From: Shewanella sp. MBTL60-007
GTDB taxonomy: Bacteria; Pseudomonadota; Gammaproteobacteria; Enterobacterales; Shewanellaceae
Length of the DNA: 64,000 nt
NCBI RefSeq assembly: GCF_019654915.1
Contig: NZ_BPET01000011.1
Location: 37,128 to 101,127 of the forward strand
Direction: 5' to 3'
Shown here: piece after piece, positions 54,470 to 63,141 of the stretch
Layout of the letters: each line of letters opens with the position of its first letter
Numbering within the stretch: the stretch's first letter is position 1
The notes under the pieces: model-generated
Told to the model about the DNA's origin: nothing
Seen by the model: only the letters and a program-made list of their open reading frames with translations
The model's database searches: none
Position numbers and translations under genes: made by a program

Positions 54470-57400
54470 ATGAAACCAACACTTTTTACCCGAGTTTTAG
54501 CGGGTATTTTATCAATCACTATGGCGTGCCTGCCCTTACATGGTGTGGCCGCTGATGTGCAGCGCCAATCCGGCCTAAGCGGACAACAAGAAGGTAAGCA
54601 ATTGCTGCAAAACTGGACGATGCCCGCACTCAATGGCAATACATTGTCGGTGCCGAATGGCAGTGGTAATGAGTCCATTAACTTGCAAGAGCTTTTCCCT
54701 GGTATGGATCAGGGCTCATTGGATGTCTTAACGGGCGTTTATGGCTCTGATGCCAGCATGAATCAATTGGGGACACAGCGCCAAGAGAGCATGGCATCCG
54801 AAAGTGGCGCTACGGGTGAAGCATTTCGTTCGCTACAGCAAATCAAAGACAGGTCTCGGCCAGATATGGTCAATGATCCGCTTTGGGCATTAACTGATGC
54901 GGTTCAAACTGACCCCAATCTATTAACCCAAAGCTTCCCCGGCTGTGAGTCTCAAGGTGAAGGCAGCCCAAATTACCAGCAATGTGACAGGCTCAATACA
55001 GCGGTTAACAGCTGCACTATTACTCACGATTACACGGCAGGCATTATTGAGCATGTTTCTGGACCGATGAACCTTCGCTCTTGTGGTGAGGGGTGTCTTG
55101 AAGTTTGGATTGGACGAATTGGCGACAACTACTGGAGTGGCCGTTGTAAAGTGTTTGAACAGGCCATCACACTCAAAGTCGTGAACCCCGATGCGATTAC
55201 CTCAGCCGTTCTTGAGTACGCTAAATGGGATGACTACATGCAAGTTTGGCTTGGCGATCAGAAAGTCTGGTCTGGGCCGAACAATAACTTTCCACCAGAA
55301 ACGTCAGGTCGCTGCGAGCTCAGTACCAGTTGGGAGCGCAATCCAAATACCGATCTCACTGCCAGGCTAAAAGCGGTAGAACCCGGTTTAGAAGTGCCGG
55401 TAAAAATTCGCGTATCGGTTACGGGTAGTGGTGAGGGGTATGCACGCATCAAGGTGCGCTTTGATCCAACCAAGGTGGTGATGAATGATAGTTGGTCGCC
55501 ACAATCCTGTATCGAACAAGCAGCGGATATCCCGACGAAGTTTTCAGACTACAGCATTCAATGCACGGATCAGCCTTCTTCAACCAACGGATGTACGGTG
55601 GTCAATGGTGTTTCAGTTTGTGAGTCCTATTTTGCCCCAAGCCCAGTGGCTGGCATATCGCCTTTGTGTCGTCGTGTGCAAGTGAGTGTGGATGATGAAA
55701 GCTATAAAGGGATTGAAAATCAGGCCTGCCAAGTGCTTGAAGCGAATCCTTCCTGTGGATTCATGTCGTCAGAATGTGCCGAGACCAATGATAAAGGTGA
55801 ATGCACTCGTTTTACCGATACCTATGACTGTGGATTGCAAACCAGCGATCCAAAGTGTGTGGTATCCAATCTTATGCCGAGTAGTTTTGAAGCCTGTGAG
55901 CCTACTCAGACGATCACGCCATTTACTGAAACCAAGCATGTACCCGATTACCAGGTGTGCGAGAAGATCAGCACGCTTACTCAGTGTCAGTTAGAGCGAC
56001 GTGTATCCGCTGAAACCCATCAACAAAGCTGGTCCATTGAGCGTGGTTGCTTTAGCTCCGAAACGCTCAGTTTTGTTCCACAGCACAGCAGTACTATGCA
56101 AACTGGAAACGCTACGCTGAGGATTTTTGATAATCAAAATACTGAGATAAAAATCACCGAGTCGCCATCCAAGGCAAATGGCTGGAAAACGACACTCTCA
56201 TTGACGGGCAATAAGGAGACGGTGACTGAGACGAAACCGTCCATTAAATACCCTGAAATGACCTGTCCAAAAGGAACCTTGGTTGGCTCATTGTGTAAAG
56301 TCGTCAATGGTTCGATTATTTCGTGGCATGAACCCCAGGAGGTCACTCGTTCCAGATGCGATTCCGGCTGGAACAAAGTCGATTTCGACACTTGCAGCCG
56401 AGAAGTTCAGAAGTGTTTGGCTCCTGCGAAACTGAGTGCTTCCTTGACCTTCTCCGGCAAGTACTTAGAGCAAGACGTTGTTCATCAATCAAGTGATCCG
56501 GGCATAGACCAATGCTTGATGCAAACGGATCAGTTTACTGCGGTGCAGTGGCAGTGTTTGGATACGGGCACAAAACGAATCGACGGGTTAACGGTTGGTA
56601 GTAGCGAGTTGGCGAAGCTTGGAAGTCTTTATCCGGCTGTTGTTTCGTCTCCTGCTCATTTAACCAGTCGTGGCAGCTCTGATGGACTGGGGCTCTCATG
56701 CTGGAGGGCAAAAGCGACCTATAATGCCTCGACTGCTCACCCAGAGTTCAACATGGGCAGCTCAGATAGCTGGGTAGATGCCAATGGTAATACACAAACC
56801 ATCGTCAATAACGGACAAAACACGACCACCAATACGTGTGCCGCGCTAGAGCAAAATCCGGCCTGCCAGTACGTCAGAACCGAATGTACTGAGGGCGGGG
56901 CTGGTCATGAAGGCTTCTGTTATATCCAAAGTTTGGTGTATGACTGCGGACAAAGCGTTGAAGTGCAAAACGCTCGAATGGAAACTCAATACAACTGTGA
57001 GGGGCCAGTTCGCTGTATGGGCACAGATTGTTTAGAGCCAGAGTCAATCAAGCAGGCTAACTTTGCAGAGGCCGCTGCGATGCTTAATGCGGCGCAGTTT
57101 ATGACCAATGATATGTCATGCACAGGAGCTGATGGCCAAGATAACGTCGAGTGTACGGTCTTTAAAGGTAATGCTGGCCAGTGCAAAAAAGCCGTTGGCG
57201 GCATAGTGGATTGCTGTGAAAAGCCAAGTGGCGTGTCGCTATCGGATTACATCACGATGATAGTTGCGGTCAACAAGCTTGATACGGCAGTCATGGCCAT
57301 GAATCCGTCTTCGGCAATCTATGGTTCGTGGAATACGCTCAGGGAACCAATCACCAGTACCTGGAGTGCGGTTAAAGAGCCTTTTGTGTCTGCATGGGAC

Positions 57401-58162
57401 TCTCTCATGGGGGCTGGGCCATCAACGGCTGCTGGCGCGGGAGCGGAGCAAGCTGCGACTGGCTTTATGCAGGTGTTGACCAACAAAACGGCTGAGTGGG
57501 TAGGCTCTACGTTTGGTTCGGGGGCGCAATCGGCACTGTTTAGTAACGTTGGTGGTGCGGTTGGAGCCGATGGTGTCGTTTCGGGTGGTAACTTTGCCCT
57601 GGGGGGCGCTGCGGGCGCGGTTCTGAGTACGGTTATGACGGCCTACATGATTTATTCAGTCACTATGATCCTCATTCAGCTTATCTGGAAATGTGAGCAG
57701 AGCGAGTTTGAAATGAACGCCAAGCGGGTATTGAAGAGTTGCCACTATGTAGGCTCTTACTGCAAGTCTAAGTTCTTAGGTGCCTGTGTTGAAAAACGGC
57801 AGTCATATTGCTGTTTTACTTCGCCACTTTCACGGATCATTCAAGAACAAGTACGCCCTCAATTGGGCCTTGGTTGGGGCAGTGCCAAGTCACCAAACTG
57901 TGAAGGTTTGACCGCGAGTCAGTTAAACCAGGTAGATTGGAGCCAAGTCAATCTCGATGAATGGATAGGTATCTTGTCGATAACAGGCAACCTACCCGAA
58001 GTACCGTCACTGGATCTGGAACGACTCACAGGCTCAGGAAGTACGCTAAACGTTGATGGAAATCGTCAGAGTGCCGCAGATAGAGCCATTGAACGGCTAA
58101 ACGGAATGGATGCCCAGAAACTTCGCCAGGAGGCAACGGAAGAAGTCTCGGGGAACAATTAG
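54470..58162 (+). CDS. traN: Mating-pair stabilisation protein TraN
   Basis: TraN is a large cysteine-rich outer-membrane protein that stabilises contact between mating cells. The 1230-residue precursor has a signal peptide (LAGILSITMACLPLHGVAA). Dozens of cysteines occur in blocks such as CQVLEANPSCGFMSSECAET, a pattern repeated in the second half (CAALEQNPACQYVRTECTEG). A glycine- and alanine-rich region lies near residues 980-1050, and a cysteine-rich C-terminus (CKSKFLGACVEKRQSYCC) follows. It ends the dsbC-traN operon. Confidence 0.93.
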   Translation: MKPTLFTRVLAGILSITMACLPLHGVAADVQRQSGLSGQQEGKQLLQNWTMPALNGNTLSVPNGSGNESINLQELFPGMDQGSLDVLTGVYGSDASMNQLGTQRQESMASESGATGEAFRSLQQIKDRSRPDMVNDPLWALTDAVQTDPNLLTQSFPGCESQGEGSPNYQQCDRLNTAVNSCTITHDYTAGIIEHVSGPMNLRSCGEGCLEVWIGRIGDNYWSGRCKVFEQAITLKVVNPDAITSAVLEYAKWDDYMQVWLGDQKVWSGPNNNFPPETSGRCELSTSWERNPNTDLTARLKAVEPGLEVPVKIRVSVTGSGEGYARIKVRFDPTKVVMNDSWSPQSCIEQAADIPTKFSDYSIQCTDQPSSTNGCTVVNGVSVCESYFAPSPVAGISPLCRRVQVSVDDESYKGIENQACQVLEANPSCGFMSSECAETNDKGECTRFTDTYDCGLQTSDPKCVVSNLMPSSFEACEPTQTITPFTETKHVPDYQVCEKISTLTQCQLERRVSAETHQQSWSIERGCFSSETLSFVPQHSSTMQTGNATLRIFDNQNTEIKITESPSKANGWKTTLSLTGNKETVTETKPSIKYPEMTCPKGTLVGSLCKVVNGSIISWHEPQEVTRSRCDSGWNKVDFDTCSREVQKCLAPAKLSASLTFSGKYLEQDVVHQSSDPGIDQCLMQTDQFTAVQWQCLDTGTKRIDGLTVGSSELAKLGSLYPAVVSSPAHLTSRGSSDGLGLSCWRAKATYNASTAHPEFNMGSSDSWVDANGNTQTIVNNGQNTTTNTCAALEQNPACQYVRTECTEGGAGHEGFCYIQSLVYDCGQSVEVQNARMETQYNCEGPVRCMGTDCLEPESIKQANFAEAAAMLNAAQFMTNDMSCTGADGQDNVECTVFKGNAGQCKKAVGGIVDCCEKPSGVSLSDYITMIVAVNKLDTAVMAMNPSSAIYGSWNTLREPITSTWSAVKEPFVSAWDSLMGAGPSTAAGAGAEQAATGFMQVLTNKTAEWVGSTFGSGAQSALFSNVGGAVGADGVVSGGNFALGGAAGAVLSTVMTAYMIYSVTMILIQLIWKCEQSEFEMNAKRVLKSCHYVGSYCKSKFLGACVEKRQSYCCFTSPLSRIIQEQVRPQLGLGWGSAKSPNCEGLTASQLNQVDWSQVNLDEWIGILSITGNLPEVPSLDLERLTGSGSTLNVDGNRQSAADRAIERLNGMDAQKLRQEATEEVSGNN

Positions 58163-58169
58163 AATAAAT

Positions 58170-58206
58170 TGCTCCGTTAGCCCCGTTTTGCAGGACTAAT
58201 GGAGCA
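58170..58206 (+). terminator. Stem-loop after traN, probable terminator
   Basis: TGCTCCGTTAG (58170-58180) pairs with CTAATGGAGCA (58196-58206) with one G-T pair. It starts eight bases after the traN stop. No T run follows, so an intrinsic terminator is uncertain; it could mark the edge of the cargo site. Confidence 0.45.
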
Positions 58207-58384
58207 GAAAAAATAATCAATATGCATTTATGTAACTGCGACAAATTTGCAAAAATGTGTTTGTAGTAGTTTCGATAAATAGAGTTGGACATCGGACAGA
58301 TAGCTATGAGCGAGGAACTGACGTGGCCAACCAAAATCGACCAACCCAGCTAAGCCACTTTTCTCAATATCTTCATTTTTAATT

Positions 58385-58421
58385 CATACATATTTGGGCT
58401 TGGATACCTCAAATATGTATG
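58385..58421. repeat. Perfect 12-base inverted repeat upstream of the SIR2 gene
   Basis: CATACATATTTG (58385-58396) and CAAATATGTATG (58410-58421) are perfect inverted copies around 13 bases. No T run follows on either side. It lies about 200 bases before the SIR2 start, in a 458-base stretch without an intact gene. Operator, recombination site or remnant of a mobile element are all possible. Confidence 0.6.
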
Positions 58422-58424
58422 CAA

Positions 58425-58529
58425 ACGTTCTGTATTGTAAAATGTCATGCTAAGCTCGAAAGCACGATTGAACACCTTGGTGTCGAGATTGAAGATGTAC
58501 TAAGGATTTCAGATAGTTGTGACGGATGA
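58425..58529 (+). pseudogene. 3' remnant of a tyrosine recombinase gene
   Basis: The short frame ending at a TGA (58527-58529) reads IVKCHAKLESTIEHLGVEIE then DVLRISDSCDG. This matches from memory the common integrase C-terminus of the form LLGHTKLESTVRYLGIEVDD. It covers the region after the catalytic His and the tyrosine is replaced (STIEHLG rather than STVRYLG). Only the last 30-odd codons survive, so it is a relic left in the cargo site after traN. Confidence 0.6.
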
Positions 58530-58620
58530 TTCAATGCCAACGGCTTAAGTTGTAAATATTCATGGCAGACGTTTGTGTCCCCAACGCTATATCTTTCACA
58601 CAAATATGAGAAGTGTATTT

Positions 58621-60039
58621 ATGACTATTCAGCAAATTAAAGTTGGCAGTGTTCCTGATATTATTGAGCTAACACCAAACTCCAATGAGCAAAGTGATTC
58701 TTATCCTTTTATCCTATCAACGAATACTTCATGGGGAGAACAGGGTTCTAAAATATCAATAGAGAAATTACGCCAAAATATTGAGCCTTGGTTAACAGCA
58801 CTTTTTCAATCCGAACATTTAAATCTATTGATCGGTGCGGGTTTAAGTACGTCTATTCAAATGTCGGCTACAGGCGTGCCACCCGTTGGAATGGGGTGGA
58901 TCAGTGATCTAGCGGTCTGTCAAAGCGAAATAAATGAATTCGCTACAAAAGCTGCCAAATCGGCTGGTCGCGCACAAGGAAATATAGAAGATCAAATTAG
59001 AGCTATTAATGAACTTATCAAAGGTCTTGAAATTTTAACAGTGTTGGATAGCCCGCAACCTGAAAACCCCCCGGCTCCATATGCAGCCTATAGAGACCTA
59101 AAAGCTGATTTAGCTGCAATTAAGGGGGAATTGTCTCGATGTCTAGGTGAGTTTTCAAAATCTGTCAGTACAGGAGAACACTTAATTAAAAGTGCTGAAA
59201 AAAAACGAAAAGAGGAAACTTTCAATTATCTTGTGAGTTTCTTAATGAGCTTTGCAAGTAGAACCGCTACACGCGACAGATTGCATATTTTTACAACGAA
59301 CTATGACCGAATTATCGAGGTTGGTGCTGAACTTGCTGGTTTAAGACTCATAGACCGTTTTGTTGGAAGTATTGCTCCCGTTTTTAGATCCTCAAGATTA
59401 GAAGTTGATTATCACTATAACCCTCCGGGAATACGTGGTGAACCAAGATATTTGGAAGGAGTGGCACGTTTTACCAAACTTCACGGTTCTCTAGATTGGC
59501 ACGAACAAGATGGTGCGATTAGGCGCTTTGGCCTACCTTTTGGAGCTCGCTCTGTTGAACCGTTTCTAGAAGCAGAGGGGCACGAAAGCGATAGTTATGA
59601 ACAACTTATGATTTACCCTAATTCAGTCAAAGATAGAGAAACCGCTGAGTACCCCTATGTAGAGTTATTTAGAGACTTAGCAGCAGCGACTAGCCGTCCA
59701 AACAGTACATTAGTCACGTATGGCTATAGCTTTGGTGATGAGCATATAAACAGAGTAATTGAAGATATGCTTACCGTTCCATCTACCCATCTAGTCATCA
59801 TTGCTTTCGGAGATCCGCTAGAAAGAATTATGAACTTCATTGGTAAAAGTGGAAGAAAAGCTCAAATCACTTTACTAATGGGTGACCATTTGGGGGATCT
59901 AAAAACTTTGGTTGATAACTATCTACCTAAACCAGCCATAGATAAAGCATCAATAAAGATGGCCGAATTACTAAAACAGCGAGGCTTTATCCAGTCAGAA
60001 CACTCAGGTAATGCAACTACCACCGAGGTAACATCATGA
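58621..60039 (+). CDS. SIR2-domain defence protein of a SIR2-HerA pair
   Basis: In 472 residues the SIR2 NAD-binding core is visible: LNLLIGAGLSTSIQ (GAG at 72-74), FTTNYDRIIEVGAE (Asn227) and TKLHGSLDWH (His288). LVTYGYSFGDEHINRVIEDM comes near the C-terminus. A long helical insertion lies between the first two. Such proteins deplete NAD upon phage infection, and pairs with HerA are a known antiviral arrangement. The ATG at 58621 has GAGAAG upstream; starts at 58606 or TTG 58573 are less likely. Its stop overlaps the HerA start (ATGA). This is defence cargo in the traN-downstream site. Confidence 0.85.
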   Translation: MTIQQIKVGSVPDIIELTPNSNEQSDSYPFILSTNTSWGEQGSKISIEKLRQNIEPWLTALFQSEHLNLLIGAGLSTSIQMSATGVPPVGMGWISDLAVCQSEINEFATKAAKSAGRAQGNIEDQIRAINELIKGLEILTVLDSPQPENPPAPYAAYRDLKADLAAIKGELSRCLGEFSKSVSTGEHLIKSAEKKRKEETFNYLVSFLMSFASRTATRDRLHIFTTNYDRIIEVGAELAGLRLIDRFVGSIAPVFRSSRLEVDYHYNPPGIRGEPRYLEGVARFTKLHGSLDWHEQDGAIRRFGLPFGARSVEPFLEAEGHESDSYEQLMIYPNSVKDRETAEYPYVELFRDLAAATSRPNSTLVTYGYSFGDEHINRVIEDMLTVPSTHLVIIAFGDPLERIMNFIGKSGRKAQITLLMGDHLGDLKTLVDNYLPKPAIDKASIKMAELLKQRGFIQSEHSGNATTTEVTS

Positions 60040-62075
60040 GTTACTTGCCTATAGAAAGACTGGAACAGTTACGAATCGGAACCGTTGGTTTTGTATCGCC
60101 TAGTGAAATTAGAGTTTCCTTAGAAATTGATTCCCCAGACTCAGTCTCTCTTCAAGGAGGCTCACCTCGCAACTTTCCTCGAATCAACAGTTATGTGCTT
60201 ATAAACAGTGATGATGGATTTCTAGTTGGTCAAGTTGAGTGGATCGCAGTAGAACACTCGCCATACCCCAAAAGAAGAGGCTTGCAAGATTTTGGCTTGA
60301 TAGACTTACCTTTTCCTCTAAAAAAGCTCAGTATCAACCCCGTTGGTACATTGAGAAGCGATAGAAAAAACGATGGTTTCAAATTCACCAGAGGAACAGA
60401 TGCATTTCCTTCAGTTGGTGATTCAGTGCTTTTACCTACTGACCAACAATTAAACTCAATAATCGAATCAGGTGAAAACAGAAGGGTTAAAATAGGAGAT
60501 AGTCCTCTAGCTAACAATGCAGAAATAAAAATCGACCCCGATAAGCTTTTTGGGCGACATATAGCTGTTTTAGGCAACACAGGTAGTGGTAAATCTTGCT
60601 CTGTGGCGGGACTAATTCAATGGTCACTGGACGCAGTTTTACAACAGGGCCAAACTCCGAACGCTCGATTTATAATACTTGATCCTAACGGGGAGTACAG
60701 CCGAGCATTTGGTCCAAAGTCAAAATATAAGGGGAATTTATTGCGCGTAGAGGCTAACTCTGATTATGGTGAGTTAGAACTTAAAGTACCATCATGGCTA
60801 TGGAACAGTTCAGAATGGGGGGCGTTCACTCAGGCAAGTTCAAAAGTTCAACTCCCATTACTACGACGAGCTTTGAGGGCGATGAGAAATGATGTGTTGT
60901 CAGAAGATGATGTGACAATTCAAGCAAAACATTTTTGCGGAATACTTTTAGTTTCAATAAGGCAACTAGCAAGTCAAGGGCAGATATATGTGAATGGTGG
61001 TCATGCCAAAGGCTTAGTTGAAAGTTTAACGTCATGGGAAACTAGCCTCATAACATTAAACGAAAAAATCCACAACCAACCTTTCAATAGTGTAATAAGC
61101 ACGATAAATACTTACCTATCTTCCAGAAGAGGAGCACAGTGGCCTGCTAAGCCTGAAGTCAGTGATACTGATAAGTTGATTTCTGAGTTAAAAGAAGCTC
61201 ATGTTGCACTTGGTGGTGATGAACAAGAACTTCTCCCGAAAAGTGAAGATACGCCTATTCGCTTTGAAGGTGATGACTTCGTCGCCTATCTCGAAGCTTT
61301 AGCACAAGAAACGGGAACTGAGCAGTTCATGGAATTTCTTTTGACTCGAATTCGCACAATGCTAGGTGACACCCGAATTAGTGCAGTTACTAAAGATTCT
61401 GAGGAACCAATAAGTTTAACTGATTGGCTAGATACTTTTCTTGGGAAGGATACTCATGGTGCTATCACTGTTATCGACCTATCACTAGTTCCCAATGAAA
61501 TTATCCATCTTGTAACAGCAGTAATCTCTAGAGTGACTTTTGAAGCTCTTCAACGATATCGGAAGATGAATGGAAAACCATTACCAACAGTAATGGTTGC
61601 AGAGGAAGCTCATACATTTATCAAACGATACAAAGAAGAAAGTGAGAGTCAATCAGTTTCTGATGTGTGCTGCAAAGTATTTGAAAAAATCGCTCGCGAA
61701 GGGCGTAAATTTGGTTTGGGACTAGTAGTATCATCCCAACGACCTTCTGAGTTATCTCCTACTGTTCTTTCTCAATGTAATACTTTTTTACTGCACAGAA
61801 TTAGCAATGATAGAGACCAAGAACAAGTTCATAGGCTTGTTCCCGATAACATGAGGGGGCTATTAAGAGAGCTACCATCGCTACCATCTCGACATGCAAT
61901 TTTACTCGGATGGGCTTCAGAACTACCGGTGTTAGTTCGAATGAAAGAACTTAGTGAAGAGCAAAGGCCTCAGTCTGATGATCCTGACTTTTGGGACGTA
62001 TGGTCTAACTCCACAGGTGAGCCTCGTGAAGTAAACTGGCAGCCAATCGTTGAAGAATGGCAAAACAGAGATTAA
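60036..62075 (+). CDS. herA: HerA/FtsK-like DNA translocase of the SIR2-HerA pair
   Basis: The 679-residue protein has an N-terminal HAS-barrel-like domain. The HerA ATPase core has Walker A AVLGNTGSGKSCSVAGLIQW (Lys186), Walker B TVMVAEEAHTFI, and LGLVVSSQRPSELSPTVLSQ with CNTFLLHRISNDRDQ for the sensor and arginine finger. HerA hexamers assemble with the SIR2 partner into a large complex that controls the effector. The ATGA overlap with the upstream gene supports a two-gene operon. Confidence 0.9.
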   Translation: MSYLPIERLEQLRIGTVGFVSPSEIRVSLEIDSPDSVSLQGGSPRNFPRINSYVLINSDDGFLVGQVEWIAVEHSPYPKRRGLQDFGLIDLPFPLKKLSINPVGTLRSDRKNDGFKFTRGTDAFPSVGDSVLLPTDQQLNSIIESGENRRVKIGDSPLANNAEIKIDPDKLFGRHIAVLGNTGSGKSCSVAGLIQWSLDAVLQQGQTPNARFIILDPNGEYSRAFGPKSKYKGNLLRVEANSDYGELELKVPSWLWNSSEWGAFTQASSKVQLPLLRRALRAMRNDVLSEDDVTIQAKHFCGILLVSIRQLASQGQIYVNGGHAKGLVESLTSWETSLITLNEKIHNQPFNSVISTINTYLSSRRGAQWPAKPEVSDTDKLISELKEAHVALGGDEQELLPKSEDTPIRFEGDDFVAYLEALAQETGTEQFMEFLLTRIRTMLGDTRISAVTKDSEEPISLTDWLDTFLGKDTHGAITVIDLSLVPNEIIHLVTAVISRVTFEALQRYRKMNGKPLPTVMVAEEAHTFIKRYKEESESQSVSDVCCKVFEKIAREGRKFGLGLVVSSQRPSELSPTVLSQCNTFLLHRISNDRDQEQVHRLVPDNMRGLLRELPSLPSRHAILLGWASELPVLVRMKELSEEQRPQSDDPDFWDVWSNSTGEPREVNWQPIVEEWQNRD

Positions 62076-62483
62076 TTTACCAGCCAAATTAGCGCCAAAT
62101 AGATGCTTAACAATACGAATAAGATTAACTTTCTATGGCGCATTTGTTCCAAAGCGATGAGTGGCGTGAACTATTAGTGGTGTGCGAATCAATAGGCTAT
62201 TACGCTAATTTCGATAAACGGGTACTTTCCAAAGTGACTTAGGGTTCCTTTCTGACAATTTATTAAATGCATAGATATTAACGACGCTATACGAGAGAAA
62301 TTTGGGGGAATTACGATTGATTGAAAATTCGACTTAATTCGACAAAGCTGATGATGGTTCAAAAGCGAGTCAGATCCGAACGTCCACTTTGGCAGTTGCC
62401 GACTATCAGATTAATTTTAGTAATGTTAATCTGATTTTCGCTAAAAGAACCTTGTCCAACAAGTTTGTCTCAGCTAGTTTCAA
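62076..62483. other. Gene-free stretch between herA and endA
   Basis: No credible gene is seen on either strand in these 408 bases. A nine-base inverted repeat (TCAGATTAA at 62406-62414, TTAATCTGA at 62426-62434) followed by TTTT could end the herA transcript. The rest is AT-rich and unrecognised, consistent with the joint of two acquired segments that converge here. Confidence 0.5.
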
Positions 62484-63141
62484 TTAACAGCTATTTGACA
62501 CATGGCAGTTAGAGTTACCTTGAATAGTTTTAATCTTAAAATCACGCACTTTTTCCCATTCGTCAACAGGGTCCATTCTTGACCAAGCTTCAAATAGCTG
62601 AGTTTGTTGCCTACTGAGTCTTAGGCCGTATTGATCTCGCATGTAGAAATAAATTCTAGCAATATCACCCTGACGGTTAGCTGGTGGTTCTGCTCGACGG
62701 TCTTTGAAATCAACTTCGAAATCACATTGACCATAGGATCTTGGTTCATTCGGAATCATGCCAAATCGAAAATTTGACCTATCCCCATTGAGCTCTCCTA
62801 CAGATGGTACGAGGTTATGGAGATCCGAAACCATTTTAGAAAACTCAGGATCATTCTTTTCGCAGTTCCGACGACCACCATTTTGCCAGCATTGGCGTTG
62901 ATGGCCAATTTCCCAAGCTGAGACTACATGTTCCCACTCTAAGCGTTCACCTCGTTTCGGTTGCTTTCTTGGTTCATATCCGCAAGATGCAGCATCAATC
63001 GCACCATCATTGCTATAGCTACATCCACAGTAAAACGTACTCTGGTTGTCTTGGTAAATTTCTCGGGCAAATCGTTTTGCCTGACTGAACGATGTGGGGT
63101 GTTCTGCAATTGCAGGTATAGCGAATAACGCTATAAAGAAA
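62484..63141 (-). pseudogene. endA: Endonuclease I (EndA/Vvn-like), 5' end cut by an ISL3 element
   Basis: Endonuclease I is a periplasmic, disulphide-containing nuclease of non-specific DNA. The mature part is intact: FYCGCSYSNDGAIDAASCGY, EWEHVVSAWEIGHQRQCW with the catalytic His, SDLHNLVPSVGELNGDRSNF and RIYFYMRDQYGLRLS. Upstream only FFIALFAIPAIAEH of the signal peptide remains; there is no ATG. The frame runs back into the presumed IS end at 63142 and can begin only at a GTG at 63197 inside it. I therefore call it disrupted; a poorly made hybrid product is possible. The gene is cargo downstream of traN. Confidence 0.75.

Noticed and set aside
62351..62434. 27-codon frame in the herA-endA gap
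   Set aside because: No ribosome site or recognisable sequence; it runs through the inverted repeat.
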